Positions 18,756 through 26,960 of a stretch of 64,000 nucleotides of DNA are shown piece after piece. The notes beneath the pieces were generated by a model, which had not been told where the DNA came from, did no database searches, and saw only the letters and a program-made list of their open reading frames with translations. The DNA lies in contig NZ_CP029425.2 in NCBI RefSeq assembly GCF_002278135.3, positions 8,470,001 through 8,534,000 of the forward strand, written 5' to 3'. Position 1 is the first letter of the stretch, and the number at the start of each line of letters is the position of its first letter. The translations under genes were made by a program, and so were the position numbers. This stretch comes from Bradyrhizobium ottawaense. Its GTDB lineage: Bacteria; Pseudomonadota; Alphaproteobacteria; Rhizobiales; Xanthobacteraceae.

Positions 18756-19480
18756 CCTTGGCGTTAGATGCGGCTCAGGAGCCTTTTGGATTTTCATCTG
18801 CTGGACTAGCAGCGGTTGGCATTGTTGATATCGAGGACGAAGAGCTTCCATCAAATCATCGATCTACTCAGGAGATCGTCGATTTGGCGTTCTACGTCAT
18901 CCAGCAGACGACGGATCTATTCGGCCCCGACTTCCCCGATTTCAAACGGGTAGAGGTTGGACTGTCGGCTTCGCAGAAGGCTCTGGCAGCTCCGCCGGTG
19001 ATTGTGGAATGCAACGAAGAGGCAAAGAGTTTTGGTCGTTTTCTAGTTAAGACAGTGCAGAAACTACGAGCGAAGAACATTCGGCAGATTGCGGTAGTGT
19101 GCCATGGCGAAACTTATTGGGAGGATCTGCGGTCAGAATTTGTGGCGTCGCAACTTCCGCTCCATGTTCTAACACAACGAGGAGAGCGGCTAGCACCTGA
19201 TCAGCCTCTTGTCGTTTTGAGCCGGCCGAATTTTATCGGAGGCCAGGAATTCGACGCTGTGGTCCTTGTCGGCCTCGAACAGGGCCTCGTTCCTCCTCGA
19301 ATAGTCGACAATCCGGCGCTAGCGGCCGCTATTGAGCAGCAGGTACTCAGAGAGATGTATCTATCAATTACACGCGCACGTACGCGGCTCATTGTTGCAA
19401 TCAACCAAGGAGCAATGCCGAACAACATTATAGAGGGGGCGAGGGCACAGTCGCTTATAAGCAGCGGTACAATTGCCTAA
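18608..19480 (+). pseudogene. C-terminal half of a UvrD/Rep-like superfamily 1 helicase (5'-truncated)
   Basis: This frame opens right after a stop at 18605. Its first clear motif is the Walker B box GYDFVFIDEAQ near 18653-18685, which lies upstream of the first usable start (TTG 18686). Further superfamily 1 motifs follow: ALDAAQEPF (motif III-like), LPSNHRSTQEIV (IV), IGGQEFDAVVLVGLEQGLVP (V) and REMYLSITRARTRL (VI). Walker A and motif Ia are missing from this frame and from the frame before it, so an N-terminal segment of the helicase has been deleted and the remainder fused out of frame behind the preceding gene. ATP hydrolysis would be impossible. Base composition is low in GC as in the preceding gene. 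Confidence 0.72.
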
Positions 19481-20377
19481 TTAAACCGGCCGCTCCCCCT
19501 TCACCGTCACCCGCGTACCCGAGCGCGTGTGGGGCCAGTAGTCCCACATCGCGCGGTGCTGGGTGCAGCGGTTGTCCCAGAAGGCGATGGCGTTCTCGGT
19601 CCAGCGGAAGCGGCACTGGAACAGCGGGTTCTCGGCGTGCTGGTAGAGATAGGCGAGCATCGCGTCGCTCTCGTCCCGCGGGATACCGTTGATGTGGCGG
19701 GTGAAGCCGCGGTTGACGTAGAGCGCCTTCTTAGCCGTGACGGGATGCGTCCGCACCACGGGATGCTCGGCGCTCGGATAGGACGGACGGTCGGCGACGC
19801 CATAGTTCGCATAGAGCCCGCGATAGATCGGCTCGCCGTCATGCAGCGCGGTGAGGCCATCGAGATAGGCCTTCATGCGGTCGGACAGCGCCTCATAGGC
19901 GGCGTACATGTTGGCGAACAGCGTGTCGCCGCCGCGCGGCGGGCACTGCTTGATGTAGAGGATCGAGCCCATCGGCGGTTCGAGATCGCAGGACACGTCG
20001 GAGTGCCAGCCCTCGCCGTTGGCGCGCGGCGAGTTCTTGTCGGCGTAGATCTTCATCAGCGCCGGGTCTTCGTCCTCATGCGGCGCGGCGGGATGGAAAT
20101 GCAGCTCGCCGAACTTGCGGCCGAAGGCGAGATGCTGCTTCGGCGTGATTTGCTGGTCACGGAAGAAGATGACGAGGTTTTCGGCGAGCGCGCGGTGGAT
20201 CTCGTCCATCTGCTGGTTGGAGCGCGCGTCGTCGGAGACGAGCCTGCCGATGTCCACGCCCGATATTTCCGCGCCAATGATGGGGGTGAGCTTTTCGACC
20301 GCGATGGTCTCATAGGGCGCGCCATCATCGGCCGTGTGGCGATAGCGCGGGCCCTGCTTGCCGGCGAGTGAGCTCAT
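19481..20377 (-). CDS. TauD/TfdA family 2-oxoglutarate-dependent dioxygenase
   Basis: A 298-residue Fe(II)/2-oxoglutarate oxygenase. The iron-binding HxD is in GEGWHSDVSCD (H125, D127). The distal His and the Arg that binds 2-oxoglutarate are near the C-terminus (CTQHRAMWDYWPHTRSGTR). Family members hydroxylate taurine, 2,4-D, alkyl sulfates or similar compounds; the substrate here is not determined. The ATG at 20377 is preceded by GGGAG at good spacing; the frame is open to 20452. The stop lies directly against the low-GC locus, with no gap between the two convergent reading frames. Confidence 0.93.
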   Translation of the reverse strand: MSSLAGKQGPRYRHTADDGAPYETIAVEKLTPIIGAEISGVDIGRLVSDDARSNQQMDEIHRALAENLVIFFRDQQITPKQHLAFGRKFGELHFHPAAPHEDEDPALMKIYADKNSPRANGEGWHSDVSCDLEPPMGSILYIKQCPPRGGDTLFANMYAAYEALSDRMKAYLDGLTALHDGEPIYRGLYANYGVADRPSYPSAEHPVVRTHPVTAKKALYVNRGFTRHINGIPRDESDAMLAYLYQHAENPLFQCRFRWTENAIAFWDNRCTQHRAMWDYWPHTRSGTRVTVKGERPV

Positions 20378-20459
20378 GGCGTGTCTCCCGATCATTCTTG
20401 ATTGGGAGCCATCGTAGCGCGCGGTGAGGGATGTGCAATCTGCACCGCACACTCAGTTC

Positions 20460-20592
20460 GTCGTCCCGGACAAGCGCAAGCGCAGATCCGGGACCCATAG
20501 CCACAGGGAGGGGGTTGACGCGAAATTGGTAACTCCGAGTCTTCGCCAAACCACTCCCTGTGGTTATGGGTCCCTGCTTTCGCAGGGACGAC
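20460..20592. repeat. Palindromic intergenic repeat, family D, with inverted core
   Basis: The outer arm GTCGTCCCGG pairs with GGGACGAC. Inner arms ATAGCCACAGGGAG and CTCCCTGTGGTTAT pair around a core containing TAACTCCGAGTCTTCGCC. Other copies are at 26798, 42179, 61400 and 63356. Compared with the copies at 26798, 61400 and 63356, the core here is in the opposite orientation relative to the arms. It separates the TauD-type gene from ispG. Confidence 0.87.
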
Positions 20593-20622
20593 AGCGGAGT
20601 GTGGAGCGCTAGCGGAGTGAAA

Positions 20623-21906
20623 TCACTCCGCCGCGGTCACCGGCACCTTGGCGCCCTGGCCGTAACGCTGCTCGATGTAGTCGATGACCAGCGCCTTGAA
20701 GTCGGCGGAGATGGTCGGCCCGCGCAGGGTGCGGAACTTCTTGCCGTCGACGAAAACCGGCGCGGCGGGCGCTTCGCCGGTGCCCGGCAGCGAGATACCG
20801 ATATTGGCGTGCTTGGATTCGCCGGGGCCGTTGACGATGCAGCCCATCACCGCGACGTTGAGTTCTTCGACGCCGGGATATTTCGTCTTCCAGGTCGGCA
20901 TCTCGTCGCGGATGAAATCCTGGATCGAGCGCGCCAGTTCCTGGAACGTGGTCGAGGTGGTGCGGCCGCAGCCGGGGCACGCCGCGACCAGCGGCACGAA
21001 GGTGCGGAAGCCCATGGTCTGCAGCAGCTCCTGGCCGACCTGCACCTCGCGGGTGCGATCGCCGCCGGGCTCCGGCGTCAGCGAGATGCGGATGGTGTCG
21101 CCGATGCCCTGCTGCAAGAGGATGCCGAGCGCGGCCGAGGACGCCACGATGCCCTTCGAGCCCATGCCGGCTTCGGTGAGGCCGAGATGGATGGCATAAT
21201 CGGAGCGGCTGGCGAGGTCCTGATAGACCGCGATCAGATCCTGCACCGCCGAGACCTTTGCGGAGAGGATGATGCGGTTCTTGGGCATGCCGAGCTCTTC
21301 GGCGCGCGCGGCCGAGAGCAGCGCGGACTGCACCATCGCTTCGCGCGTCACCGCGCGCACGTCGCGCGGATTGGCCGAGGCGGCGTTCTCGTCCATCAGC
21401 CTGGTCAGCAGCTCCTGATCGAGCGAGCCCCAATTGGCGCCGATGCGCACCGGCTTGCTGTTCTTGTTGGCGATCTCGATGATGTCGGCGAACTGGGTGT
21501 CGCGCTTGTCCTTGAAGCCGACATTGCCGGGATTGATGCGGTACTTGGCGAGCGCCTCGGCGCAGGCCGGATAGGCCGCGAGCAGCTTGTGGCCGATATA
21601 GTGGAAGTCGCCGATCAACGGCGTGGTGATACCGCGCTTGGCGAGGCCGTCGCGAATGTGCGGCACGGCGGCCGCGGCTTCCTCGCGGTCCACGGTGATG
21701 CGGACCATTTCGGAGCCGGCGCGCGCGAGCGCTGCGACCTGGGCAATGGTACCGTCGATGTCGGCGGTGTCGGTGTTGGTCATCGACTGCACGACGATCG
21801 GCGCACCGCCGCCGACGGCGACGTCGCCGACCTTGACCTGGGTGGTATGATGGCGCGGCGCAGGCCCCGCGATGTCGGAATCGATGGTGGTTTCGGGCTT
21901 GTTCAT
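20623..21906 (-). CDS. ispG: 4-hydroxy-3-methylbut-2-enyl diphosphate synthase
   Basis: IspG (GcpE) is a [4Fe-4S] enzyme of the MEP pathway that converts the cyclic diphosphate MEcPP to HMBPP in the cytoplasm. The 427-residue protein shows [12 protein letters not shown] near the start, the GNVGF and [10 protein letters not shown] motifs, and the cluster ligands [10 protein letters not shown] and [10 protein letters not shown]. The ATG at 21906 is preferred over a TTG nine bases upstream. The gene lies 12 bases after the EamA transporter gene and in line with the Fur-like gene, so the three probably form one transcript. Confidence 0.97.
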   Translation of the reverse strand: MNKPETTIDSDIAGPAPRHHTTQVKVGDVAVGGGAPIVVQSMTNTDTADIDGTIAQVAALARAGSEMVRITVDREEAAAAVPHIRDGLAKRGITTPLIGDFHYIGHKLLAAYPACAEALAKYRINPGNVGFKDKRDTQFADIIEIANKNSKPVRIGANWGSLDQELLTRLMDENAASANPRDVRAVTREAMVQSALLSAARAEELGMPKNRIILSAKVSAVQDLIAVYQDLASRSDYAIHLGLTEAGMGSKGIVASSAALGILLQQGIGDTIRISLTPEPGGDRTREVQVGQELLQTMGFRTFVPLVAACPGCGRTTSTTFQELARSIQDFIRDEMPTWKTKYPGVEELNVAVMGCIVNGPGESKHANIGISLPGTGEAPAAPVFVDGKKFRTLRGPTISADFKALVIDYIEQRYGQGAKVPVTAAE

Positions 21907-21918
21907 GGGGTCCAAATA

Positions 21919-22872
21919 TCAGGTTTTGGTGACGTTCAGCAATGCATCGCGCGGCGCCGCAGCGACTTGGCTGGGACGGTTAACCAGAAAAAGCCCAGCA
22001 ATTACAAGGACGGCAGCCGCCCCGAACGCCAAGCTTAGCGTGTCGTGCATGATGAAATAGCTACCGACGACGCCAAACAAAGGGGTGATGAAGGTAAAAG
22101 CCGACAATTTGCTGGCCGAATAGGCCTTCACCAGCGCGAACCAAAGCGTGAACGTGGTTCCAACCACCCAGATCGCCTGAAAGGCCATCAGGCCGAGCGA
22201 CAGCGGCGCCGGGGTATGCGTGATGGTCTCGCCGAACAGCCATGCCGCCAGTCCCAGGATCGGGATCGAGATCGCCACCTGATAACCCAGCGCCTTCTCG
22301 GGCGCGGCGAACCGCAACCTTGTGCCCTTGGCGACCAGTGTCGTCGCCGCCCACAGCGCGGCGCCACCGACGATCATGAGGTCGCCGAGCAGGACATGCG
22401 AATCGACATTGGGCTGCGGCACGCCAATCGCGAGGGCGACGCCGGCAAAGCTGATGGCGAGGCCCAGCCATTGCGAGGCGACAAGCCGTTCGCCGAGCAC
22501 CTGATAAGAGCCGAGCGCGACGAAGAACGGCGCGGTGTAGAGGAACACCACCGCGCGCGAGGCTGAGGTGAGACGCAGCCCCTGGAAGATCAGCACGAAT
22601 TCGATGCCGAACATCAGCCCGGCAATCAGGCCCGGCTTCCACGTGCCATCGTTCTCGAAGAATTTGACGCCGCGAAGCGTGCCGATGAGGAACAGCACCG
22701 GCAGCGCGCCCGCCGAGCGGATCGTGGCCTGCAGCATCGGCGGAATGTCAGGCAGCACCAGCTTCACCGCGATCTGGTTGAACCCCCAGGTCAGGCACAG
22801 CATGAGCATCAGGGCGATGGCGCCGGCACTGAGGGGACGTGCGGCGGAATAGTTGGCTTGTGGCGAGGACAT
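21919..22872 (-). CDS. DMT superfamily (EamA) transporter
   Basis: A 317-residue inner-membrane protein with ten predicted helices arranged as two EamA repeats, beginning with LMLMLCLTWGFNQIAVKL, the usual opening of this family. Such proteins export amino acids or other small metabolites; the substrate is unknown. The ATG at 22872, preceded by GGGAAGAG, is chosen over the longer frame to 22926. It starts 35 bases after the stop of the Fur-like gene and ends 12 bases before ispG. Confidence 0.92.
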   Translation of the reverse strand: MSSPQANYSAARPLSAGAIALMLMLCLTWGFNQIAVKLVLPDIPPMLQATIRSAGALPVLFLIGTLRGVKFFENDGTWKPGLIAGLMFGIEFVLIFQGLRLTSASRAVVFLYTAPFFVALGSYQVLGERLVASQWLGLAISFAGVALAIGVPQPNVDSHVLLGDLMIVGGAALWAATTLVAKGTRLRFAAPEKALGYQVAISIPILGLAAWLFGETITHTPAPLSLGLMAFQAIWVVGTTFTLWFALVKAYSASKLSAFTFITPLFGVVGSYFIMHDTLSLAFGAAAVLVIAGLFLVNRPSQVAAAPRDALLNVTKT

Positions 22873-22907
22873 CTCTTCCCGATTACCGGCTTTGCGCCGT
22901 TGTTGCT

Positions 22908-23402
22908 CTATGCAGCTTTTTGACAATGGGTGCAGACGCCCGTGATCTCCACCACGGACAATTTAGGCGCAAAGCCCGAGCTGCGCGCCGCAGCATTGAG
23001 ATCCCCGGCGAAGGATGCCGACGGGATCTCTCCGACCAGGCCGCAGCGCTCGCAGATCAGGAACGCCACCGCCGAGGTCGCGTCGTGGTCGTGGGCGGCA
23101 CAGGCGAGGTAGGCATTGCGGCTTTCAATGCGGTGCACGAGGCCGTTGGCCATCAGGAAATCGAGCGCGCGATAGACCGTGATCGGCGCCGGCCGCGATA
23201 TCGATTTGGCAAGCTCGTCGATCACCTCATAGGCGCCGAGCGGGCGGTGGCTGGAGAGCAAGGCCCCCAGCACCTGACGGCGTATCGGCGTTAATTTCTG
23301 AGCGCGCTGCTTGCAGACCTCCTCGGCGTGCGCCAGCGCATCCGCGGTGCAGCGGCCGTGATCGTGGTCAGGCGCGGGAAATGCCGGCTTTGCGAGGGTC
23401 AT
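22908..23402 (-). CDS. Fur family transcriptional repressor (Zur-like)
   Basis: A 164-residue metal-dependent repressor. The winged helix is in LTPIRRQVLGALLSSHRPLG and the recognition region in RPAPITVYRALDFLMANGLV. The structural zinc site uses CERCG and CTHCQ at the C-terminus, and CAAHDHD supplies regulatory His/Asp ligands, a pattern closer to Zur than to Fur. The ATG at 23402 is chosen; an in-frame ATG six codons upstream is also possible. It is divergent from marR across 156 bases and leads an apparent operon with the EamA transporter gene and ispG. Which metal it senses is inferred, not shown. Confidence 0.88.
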   Translation of the reverse strand: MTLAKPAFPAPDHDHGRCTADALAHAEEVCKQRAQKLTPIRRQVLGALLSSHRPLGAYEVIDELAKSISRPAPITVYRALDFLMANGLVHRIESRNAYLACAAHDHDATSAVAFLICERCGLVGEIPSASFAGDLNAAARSSGFAPKLSVVEITGVCTHCQKAA

Positions 23403-23514
23403 GCGGCCACGTTCTAGCATTTGAGCCCGGGAACCCAAAGCACGACCCTGCGACCGGCTGCCAGCCATGCTCGCGCTGCGGGACAGCATCCTGATAATCC
23501 GCCATGGAATAATC

Positions 23515-23561
23515 ATAAGCTTGCTTATTATATCCCAAGCTTATTGGAGACCAAGCTTATG
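23515..23561 (+). promoter_or_regulatory. Candidate operator cluster upstream of marR-emrAB
   Basis: This AT-rich patch holds a perfect 14-base palindrome ATAAGCTTGCTTAT (23515-23528), then CCAAGCTTATTGG (23535-23547), then CCAAGCTTATG running into the marR start codon. The repeated unit is AAGCTT with A or G after it. MarR proteins usually bind such palindromes over their own promoter, so autorepression is likely; the divergent Fur-like gene could also be affected. Confidence 0.6.
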
Positions 23562-24041
23562 ACCCGCGGGTCCGTCGACCAGAACTTCCTGTTCACGCTC
23601 GGTGAGCTCTACCGCCTCTTGCGCGTCTATGCCGACAAGGAGGCATCGCGGTTCGGCATCACCCGGGCGCAATGGGCGGTGCTGGCCAAGGTCGAGCGCA
23701 GCGAGGGCATGAAGCAGTCGGAACTCGCGGAGCTGCTCGAGATGCAGCCGATCACGCTGACCCGCCTGATCGACAAGCTCTGCGACAATGATTGGATCGA
23801 GCGCCGCAGCGACGCTTCGGACCGCCGCGTCAAGCGCCTGTATCTGAGGAAGGCCGGCCGGCAATTGCTGGGCCGGATGGGCGGGCTGAAGTCCGAGCTC
23901 ACCGCCAACGCACTTGACGGCATCACGCCGGCGGACGCCCATCGCCTCCTGGCCCAGCTCGAAACCATCAAGGAAAACGTGCGTACCGCGATCCAGACCA
24001 GCGGCGCGGAACAGGCGCGTAAGGAGCAGCGCTATGGCTGA
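23559..24041 (+). CDS. MarR family transcriptional regulator
   Basis: A 160-residue winged-helix regulator. The DNA-binding part is QSELAELLEMQPITLTRLIDKL, and the wing is WIERRSDASDRRVKRLYL, with the family DxRxxR signature (DRRVKR). It probably represses the emrAB efflux genes downstream and is released by phenolic or amphipathic ligands, as known for EmrR and MarR. The ATG at 23559 follows TTGGAGA and overlaps the last AAGCTTA repeat. Its stop overlaps the emrA start by eight bases, so translation is coupled. Confidence 0.93.
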   Translation: MTRGSVDQNFLFTLGELYRLLRVYADKEASRFGITRAQWAVLAKVERSEGMKQSELAELLEMQPITLTRLIDKLCDNDWIERRSDASDRRVKRLYLRKAGRQLLGRMGGLKSELTANALDGITPADAHRLLAQLETIKENVRTAIQTSGAEQARKEQRYG

Positions 24042-25197
24042 CCAAGTCCTCAAGTTCCAGCCCGAGCAGAAGACCGACAGCGGCAAGCCCACCAAGAAGG
24101 CCGGCACCGATCCGCGCCGCCGCCTGGTCGCGGGTCTGCGGCGTTACCGCCGCTTCCTGCTCCTGGTCGTGCTGCCTGTCATCGCCGCCATCGGCGGCAT
24201 CACCTTCTACCTGCATGGCGGCCGCTATGTCCGCACCGACGACGCCTATGTCGGCGCGCAGAAGGTGCTGGTGACGCCCGACATCTCCGGCAAGATCCAG
24301 AAGGTCGTCGTGAAGGAAGGCCAGTCCGTCAAGCAGGGCGACGAGCTGTTCGAGATCGACCCCGCTCCGTTTCGCCACGCGGTGGACGAAGCCAAGGCGC
24401 AGCTCGCGCAGGCCCGCACGACTTACGACAACCTCGTCGCCAACATCAAGATCTATGGCGACATGCTGGGCCTTGCCCAGCAAGGCATCGATTTGAAGCA
24501 GCGCGACGTCGAGCGCAAGCAGGCGCTGGTGAAGAACAATTACGGCTCGCAGCTCGATCTCGACAATGCCTCGAATGCGCTGGTCACCGCCGGCGCGCAG
24601 GCGCAATACATCAAGCAACAGCTCTCCAACGCCAAGACGCAGCTGCTCGGCGACCCCGAATTGCCGCTGGAGCAATTCCCATCCTACGCCCAGGCGAAGG
24701 CCAAGCTGGACGATGCCCAGCGGAACCTCGACCACACCGTGCTGCGCGCGCCGATGGACGGCGTGGCGACGCAGGTCGAGCAAATCCAGCTCGGCCGCTA
24801 TGTCGCCGCCGGCACGCCGGTGTTTTCCATCATCGACGTCGCCCACCCCTGGGTCGACGCCAATCCGAAGGAGAGCGACCTCACCCACGTCACCGAAGGA
24901 CAGCCCGTCACGCTCGAGGTCGACGCGTTCCCGAACCACGTCTTCAAGGGCAAGATCGGCTCGCTTTCGCCCGGCACCGGCGCGCAATTCGCGATCCTGC
25001 CGCCGCAGAACGCTACCGGCAATTTCGTCAAGGTGGTGCAGCGCGTGCCGATCCGCATCTATTTCGACGAGACCGACAAATATGTGCGGAAGCTGAAGGC
25101 CGGCATGAGCGTCTACGCCACCATCGACACCGGCCATCAGCGCTCGCTCGCCGGCCTGCTCGGCCTGTCGGCGACAGCGAGCCAGGATAAAGACTGA
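24034..25197 (+). CDS. emrA: HlyD/EmrA family efflux periplasmic adaptor
   Basis: The 387-residue membrane-fusion protein links the EmrB pump to the outer membrane. It has a basic cytoplasmic start, one membrane helix (about residues 43-63), a biotinyl-lipoyl half motif after TDDAYVGAQKV, a long alpha-hairpin (about 110-220), and the second lipoyl half DHTVLRAPMDGVATQV. The start ATG at 24034 has AAGGAGCAGC just upstream and overlaps the marR stop; the longer frame from 23914 lies inside marR and is rejected. The receptor for EmrA would be a TolC-like protein encoded elsewhere. Confidence 0.95.
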   Translation: MADQVLKFQPEQKTDSGKPTKKAGTDPRRRLVAGLRRYRRFLLLVVLPVIAAIGGITFYLHGGRYVRTDDAYVGAQKVLVTPDISGKIQKVVVKEGQSVKQGDELFEIDPAPFRHAVDEAKAQLAQARTTYDNLVANIKIYGDMLGLAQQGIDLKQRDVERKQALVKNNYGSQLDLDNASNALVTAGAQAQYIKQQLSNAKTQLLGDPELPLEQFPSYAQAKAKLDDAQRNLDHTVLRAPMDGVATQVEQIQLGRYVAAGTPVFSIIDVAHPWVDANPKESDLTHVTEGQPVTLEVDAFPNHVFKGKIGSLSPGTGAQFAILPPQNATGNFVKVVQRVPIRIYFDETDKYVRKLKAGMSVYATIDTGHQRSLAGLLGLSATASQDKD

Positions 25198-25214
25198 ACG
25201 CAAGGACTGACCCG

Positions 25215-26771
25215 ATGTCCGGTCCCAATGCCAGCCTGATGGTCCCCGGCCTGCGCCGGAACATGGTGACGATCTGCGCCATGACCGCGACCATCATGCA
25301 GGCGCTGGACACCACCATCGCCAACGTCGCCCTGCCCTACATGCAGGGCACGTTGTCGGCCTCGCAGGACCAGATCAACTGGGTGCTGACCTCCTACATC
25401 GTCGCCGCTGCGATCATGACGGCGCCGGTCGGCTGGGTCGCCAACCGCTTCGGCCGCAAGCGCATCTTCATCATCTGCTCGGCCGGCTTCACCATGGCCT
25501 CGGTGCTGTGCGGCCTCGCCCAGGACATCAACCAGATGGTGCTGTTCCGCCTGCTGCAAGGTGTGTTCGGCGCCGCTCTGGTGCCGCTGTCGCAATCGGT
25601 GATGCTCGACTATTACACGCTCCAGGAACGCGCCAAGGCGATGTCGATCTGGGGCATGGGCGTGATGATGGGTCCGATCATGGGTCCATCACTTGGCGCC
25701 TGGCTGACCGAGACTTATTCCTGGCACTGGGTGTTCTTCGTCAACCTGCCGTTCGGCTTCATCACCGTGCTCGGGCTGATCGTCTTCATGGACGAGACGG
25801 ACAAGAATCTCAGCCTCAGATTCGACTGGTTCGGCTTCGCCGCGCTGGCGGTCGCGATCGGCTCGCTTCAGCTCGCGCTCGACCGCGGCGAGCAGCTGGG
25901 CTGGCTGGAATCCAATGAGATCCTCGCGGAGTTCATCGTTTCGGCCGTCGCCTTCTATTTCTTCCTCGCGCACTCCTTCACGACCTCGACGCCGTTCATC
26001 CGGTTCGCGCTGTTTCGGGATCGCAACTTCGTCACCGGTTGCGTGTTCATGATCGTGATGGGGCTCGTGCTGTTCTCGACCATGGCGCTGGCTTCACCCT
26101 ATATGCAGAACGTGATCGGCTATCCCATCATCACCGCCGGCCTCTTGCTGGCGAGCCGCGGCTTCGGCACCTTCTTCGCGATGATGCTGGTCGGCCGCAT
26201 GATGCGCTATTTCGAGGCGCGCACGCTGATCGTCGCCGGCCTGACGCTGACCGCGGGCTCGCTGTTCCAGATGACCGGCTGGACCGATTTGACCCAAGTG
26301 CCGGAGATCGTCACCGTCAGCGTCGTCCAGGGCTTCGGCTTCGGCCTCGTCTTCGTGCCGCTCTCGACCGTGGCGTTCCTGACGCTGTCGAACGATCTGC
26401 GCACTGACGGCACCGCGATGCTGACCCTGATGCGCAACGTCGCGAGCTCGGTCGGCATTTCCGTCGTCATCGCCCAATTGACGCAGGGGACGCGGCGGAC
26501 CTATGCGATCCTGTCCGAGCACATCAACCCGTTCAACCACGCGCTCCAGATGCCCAGCGTCAGCGGCATGATCAACCTCTCCACCGACGCCGGCCGCGCC
26601 ATGGCCGACAGGATGGTCAGCGTGCAGGCGCAGATCATCGCCTTCGCCTACGACTATCAGCTGGTGATGTTCTTCATCCTCTGCACCATCCCGCTCGCCT
26701 TGCTGATCGGCTCGACCAAGGCCACGCTGCGCAAGCAGGCGGCCGGACCGGAACATGCGGTGATGGAGTAG
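25215..26771 (+). CDS. emrB: DHA2 family multidrug efflux MFS transporter
   Basis: A 518-residue, 14-helix major facilitator pump. Diagnostic DHA2 pieces are LDTTIANVALPYMQGTLS near residue 35, GWVANRFGRKRIF (motif A) near residue 75, and motif C-like GPIMGPSLGAWLTE near residue 155. It is driven by protons and works with the EmrA adaptor encoded just upstream (17 bases between the genes). Typical substrates are lipophilic antibiotics, uncouplers and plant phenolics; which of these applies is unknown. A family D repeat begins 26 bases after the stop. Confidence 0.95.
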   Translation: MSGPNASLMVPGLRRNMVTICAMTATIMQALDTTIANVALPYMQGTLSASQDQINWVLTSYIVAAAIMTAPVGWVANRFGRKRIFIICSAGFTMASVLCGLAQDINQMVLFRLLQGVFGAALVPLSQSVMLDYYTLQERAKAMSIWGMGVMMGPIMGPSLGAWLTETYSWHWVFFVNLPFGFITVLGLIVFMDETDKNLSLRFDWFGFAALAVAIGSLQLALDRGEQLGWLESNEILAEFIVSAVAFYFFLAHSFTTSTPFIRFALFRDRNFVTGCVFMIVMGLVLFSTMALASPYMQNVIGYPIITAGLLLASRGFGTFFAMMLVGRMMRYFEARTLIVAGLTLTAGSLFQMTGWTDLTQVPEIVTVSVVQGFGFGLVFVPLSTVAFLTLSNDLRTDGTAMLTLMRNVASSVGISVVIAQLTQGTRRTYAILSEHINPFNHALQMPSVSGMINLSTDAGRAMADRMVSVQAQIIAFAYDYQLVMFFILCTIPLALLIGSTKATLRKQAAGPEHAVME

Positions 26772-26797
26772 GACGCGGTCGACCACCAATCTCCACT

Positions 26798-26939
26798 GTC
26801 ATCCCGGACAAGCGCAGCGAAGCGGAGCGCAGATCCGGGATCCATAATCACAGGGAGTAGTTTGGCGAAGACTCTGAATTACCAGTCTCGCGCCAAACGT
26901 CTCCCTGTGGTTATGGGTCCCTGCGTTCGCAGGGACGAC
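26798..26939. repeat. Palindromic intergenic repeat, family D
   Basis: The outer arms are GTCATCCCGGACAAGCG and the facing GGGACGAC. The inner arms CCATAATCACAGGGAG and TCCCTGTGGTTATGG flank a core with TTTGGCGAAGACTC. Read on the minus strand it aligns end to end with the copies at 61400 and 63356. It lies between the convergent emrB and kinase genes. Confidence 0.88.
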
Positions 26940-26960
26940 ACTGAATATGCGGCGCGACCC

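Noticed and set aside
17574..19480. An insertion sequence or prophage as the source of the low-GC stretch
   Set aside because: No transposase, integrase, terminal inverted repeats or phage genes are seen; only the two broken reading frames.
20560..22038. A 492-codon open frame antisense to ispG
   Set aside because: ispG has both cluster motifs and full length; the antisense frame starts inside a palindromic repeat.
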